Assembly (NCBI GenBank): GCA_030826945.1
Contig: JAPQLC010000010.1
Coordinates: 113,501-177,500, forward strand
Origin: Candidatus Thiobius zoothamnicola
GTDB taxonomy: Bacteria; Pseudomonadota; Gammaproteobacteria; Chromatiales; Chromatiaceae
Direction: 5' to 3'
DNA: 64,000 nucleotides
Below are positions 62,867-64,000 of this stretch, piece after piece. Each line of letters starts with the position of its first letter. Positions within the stretch are counted from its first letter, which is position 1. The position numbers and the translations under genes are program-made. The notes below the pieces were generated by a model, which was given only the letters and a program-made list of their open reading frames with translations, was not told the origin of the DNA and did no database searches.

Positions 62867-63354
62867 TGCAACGTATTATTGCAGTGCTTTTAGAAAATGA
62901 ATCGGGTGCCTTATCGCGCGTGGCCAATTTGTTTACCGCGCGTGGATATAACATTGAATCATTGACTGTGGCGCCGACGGAAGATCCCAGCTTATCCCGT
63001 ATGACCATTGTCACTCGTGGCGATGAGAACGTGCTTGAACAAATCACCAAGCAGCTGAATAAACTGATTGATGTGGTCAAGCTAATGGATTTAACGGAAG
63101 GTCCGCATATTGAGCGCGAGTTGATGATGATCAAAGTGCGGGCTGACGGTGGGGTGCGCGAAGAAGTTAAGCGGATGTCAGATATATTCCGTGGTCGGAT
63201 CATTGATGTCGCCGCTAATCAATACACGATTGAGATGACCGGGGGAAGTCAAAAGCTGGATGCTTTTATCCAGGTATTGGGAGAAGAATGCATCATTGAA
63301 ACAGTTCGCTCCGGTGTGATGGGTATTGCGCGCGGCAATAAACACCTTGTTTGA
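62866..63354 (+). CDS. ilvH: acetolactate synthase small regulatory subunit
   Basis: ACT-domain regulatory subunit that activates the large subunit and confers valine feedback inhibition. The N-terminal ACT domain is IIAVLLENESGALSRVANLFTARGYNIESLTVAPTEDPSLSRMTIV. The C-terminal ACT-like half begins ELMMIKVRADGGVREEVKRMSDIFRGRIIDV. It is 162 residues, the bacterial length. Its ATG shares one base with the ilvI stop. Confidence 0.97.
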   Translation: MQRIIAVLLENESGALSRVANLFTARGYNIESLTVAPTEDPSLSRMTIVTRGDENVLEQITKQLNKLIDVVKLMDLTEGPHIERELMMIKVRADGGVREEVKRMSDIFRGRIIDVAANQYTIEMTGGSQKLDAFIQVLGEECIIETVRSGVMGIARGNKHLV

Positions 63355-63382
63355 CGATTCAGCATCTAGAAATCGAATTTAG

Positions 63383-64000
<618 letters not shown>

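Overview
The window is about 64 kb of chromosome from a gammaproteobacterium. The evidence is an isc operon headed by iscR, an arsC-like/wrbA/DUF2069/hda cluster, a type II secretion (T2SS) operon with gspN, a monofunctional RelA with the EFDD motif, CsiV, pcnB-folK, and murA-hisG-hisD-hisC. A DabB/DabA-type inorganic-carbon uptake locus with a PII-like protein suggests a chemolithoautotroph (for example a sulfur oxidiser) or another CO2-demanding lifestyle. I cannot name the genus. Base composition looks close to 50 percent GC in most housekeeping genes. It is visibly AT-richer around dnaA-dnaN-recF-gyrB, the restriction-modification locus, and the two small genes after gspG.

Layout. 1-8.9 kb: 5' end of mrp, then eamA-VOC-degQ on the minus strand; iscR-iscS-iscU-iscA; an unknown membrane-anchored protein; arsC-like-wrbA-DUF2069-hda and a small membrane protein. 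9-20.4 kb: T2SS operon in the permuted order J-K-L-M-N-C-D-E-F-G, without H and I, followed by an M15-like peptidase gene and a small exported protein. 20.7-31 kb: rhlE, relA, an NtrX-like regulator, murA-hisGDC, csiV. 31-35 kb: a frameshifted restriction enzyme with an intact methyltransferase, then a sodium:solute symporter with its DUF4212 small subunit. 35.6-42.7 kb: origin-proximal cluster radC-dnaA-dnaN-recF-gyrB on the minus strand, with two parS sites inside recF and a candidate oriC between dnaA and dnaN. 42.7-53 kb: coaBC, argB, a PIMT-like methyltransferase, argE, pcnB-folK, ppk2, a PHP phosphoesterase, a YciO-type protein, a site-2 protease, and parB on the minus strand. 53-60 kb: the DAB carbon-uptake locus (dabB, an extra membrane subunit, dabA, a DUF3800 gene, a PII-like gene). 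60-64 kb: nudB, then ilvI-ilvH and the start of ilvC.

Points that stand out. IscR keeps Cys92 but has lost the other three cluster ligands (Ala98, Ser104, Gln107), although its promoter carries a good Type 1 IscR site. DnaA has no ATG, GTG or TTG at the homologous start, only an ATT behind a Shine-Dalgarno sequence. There is a possible toxin/immunity-like pair after gspG. A short ORF rich in branched-chain codons, with competing hairpins, precedes ilvI. Two near-identical hairpin elements each sit exactly 20 nt upstream of a start codon (PIMT-like gene and ilvC). No rRNA, tRNA, CRISPR array or complete insertion sequence was seen.
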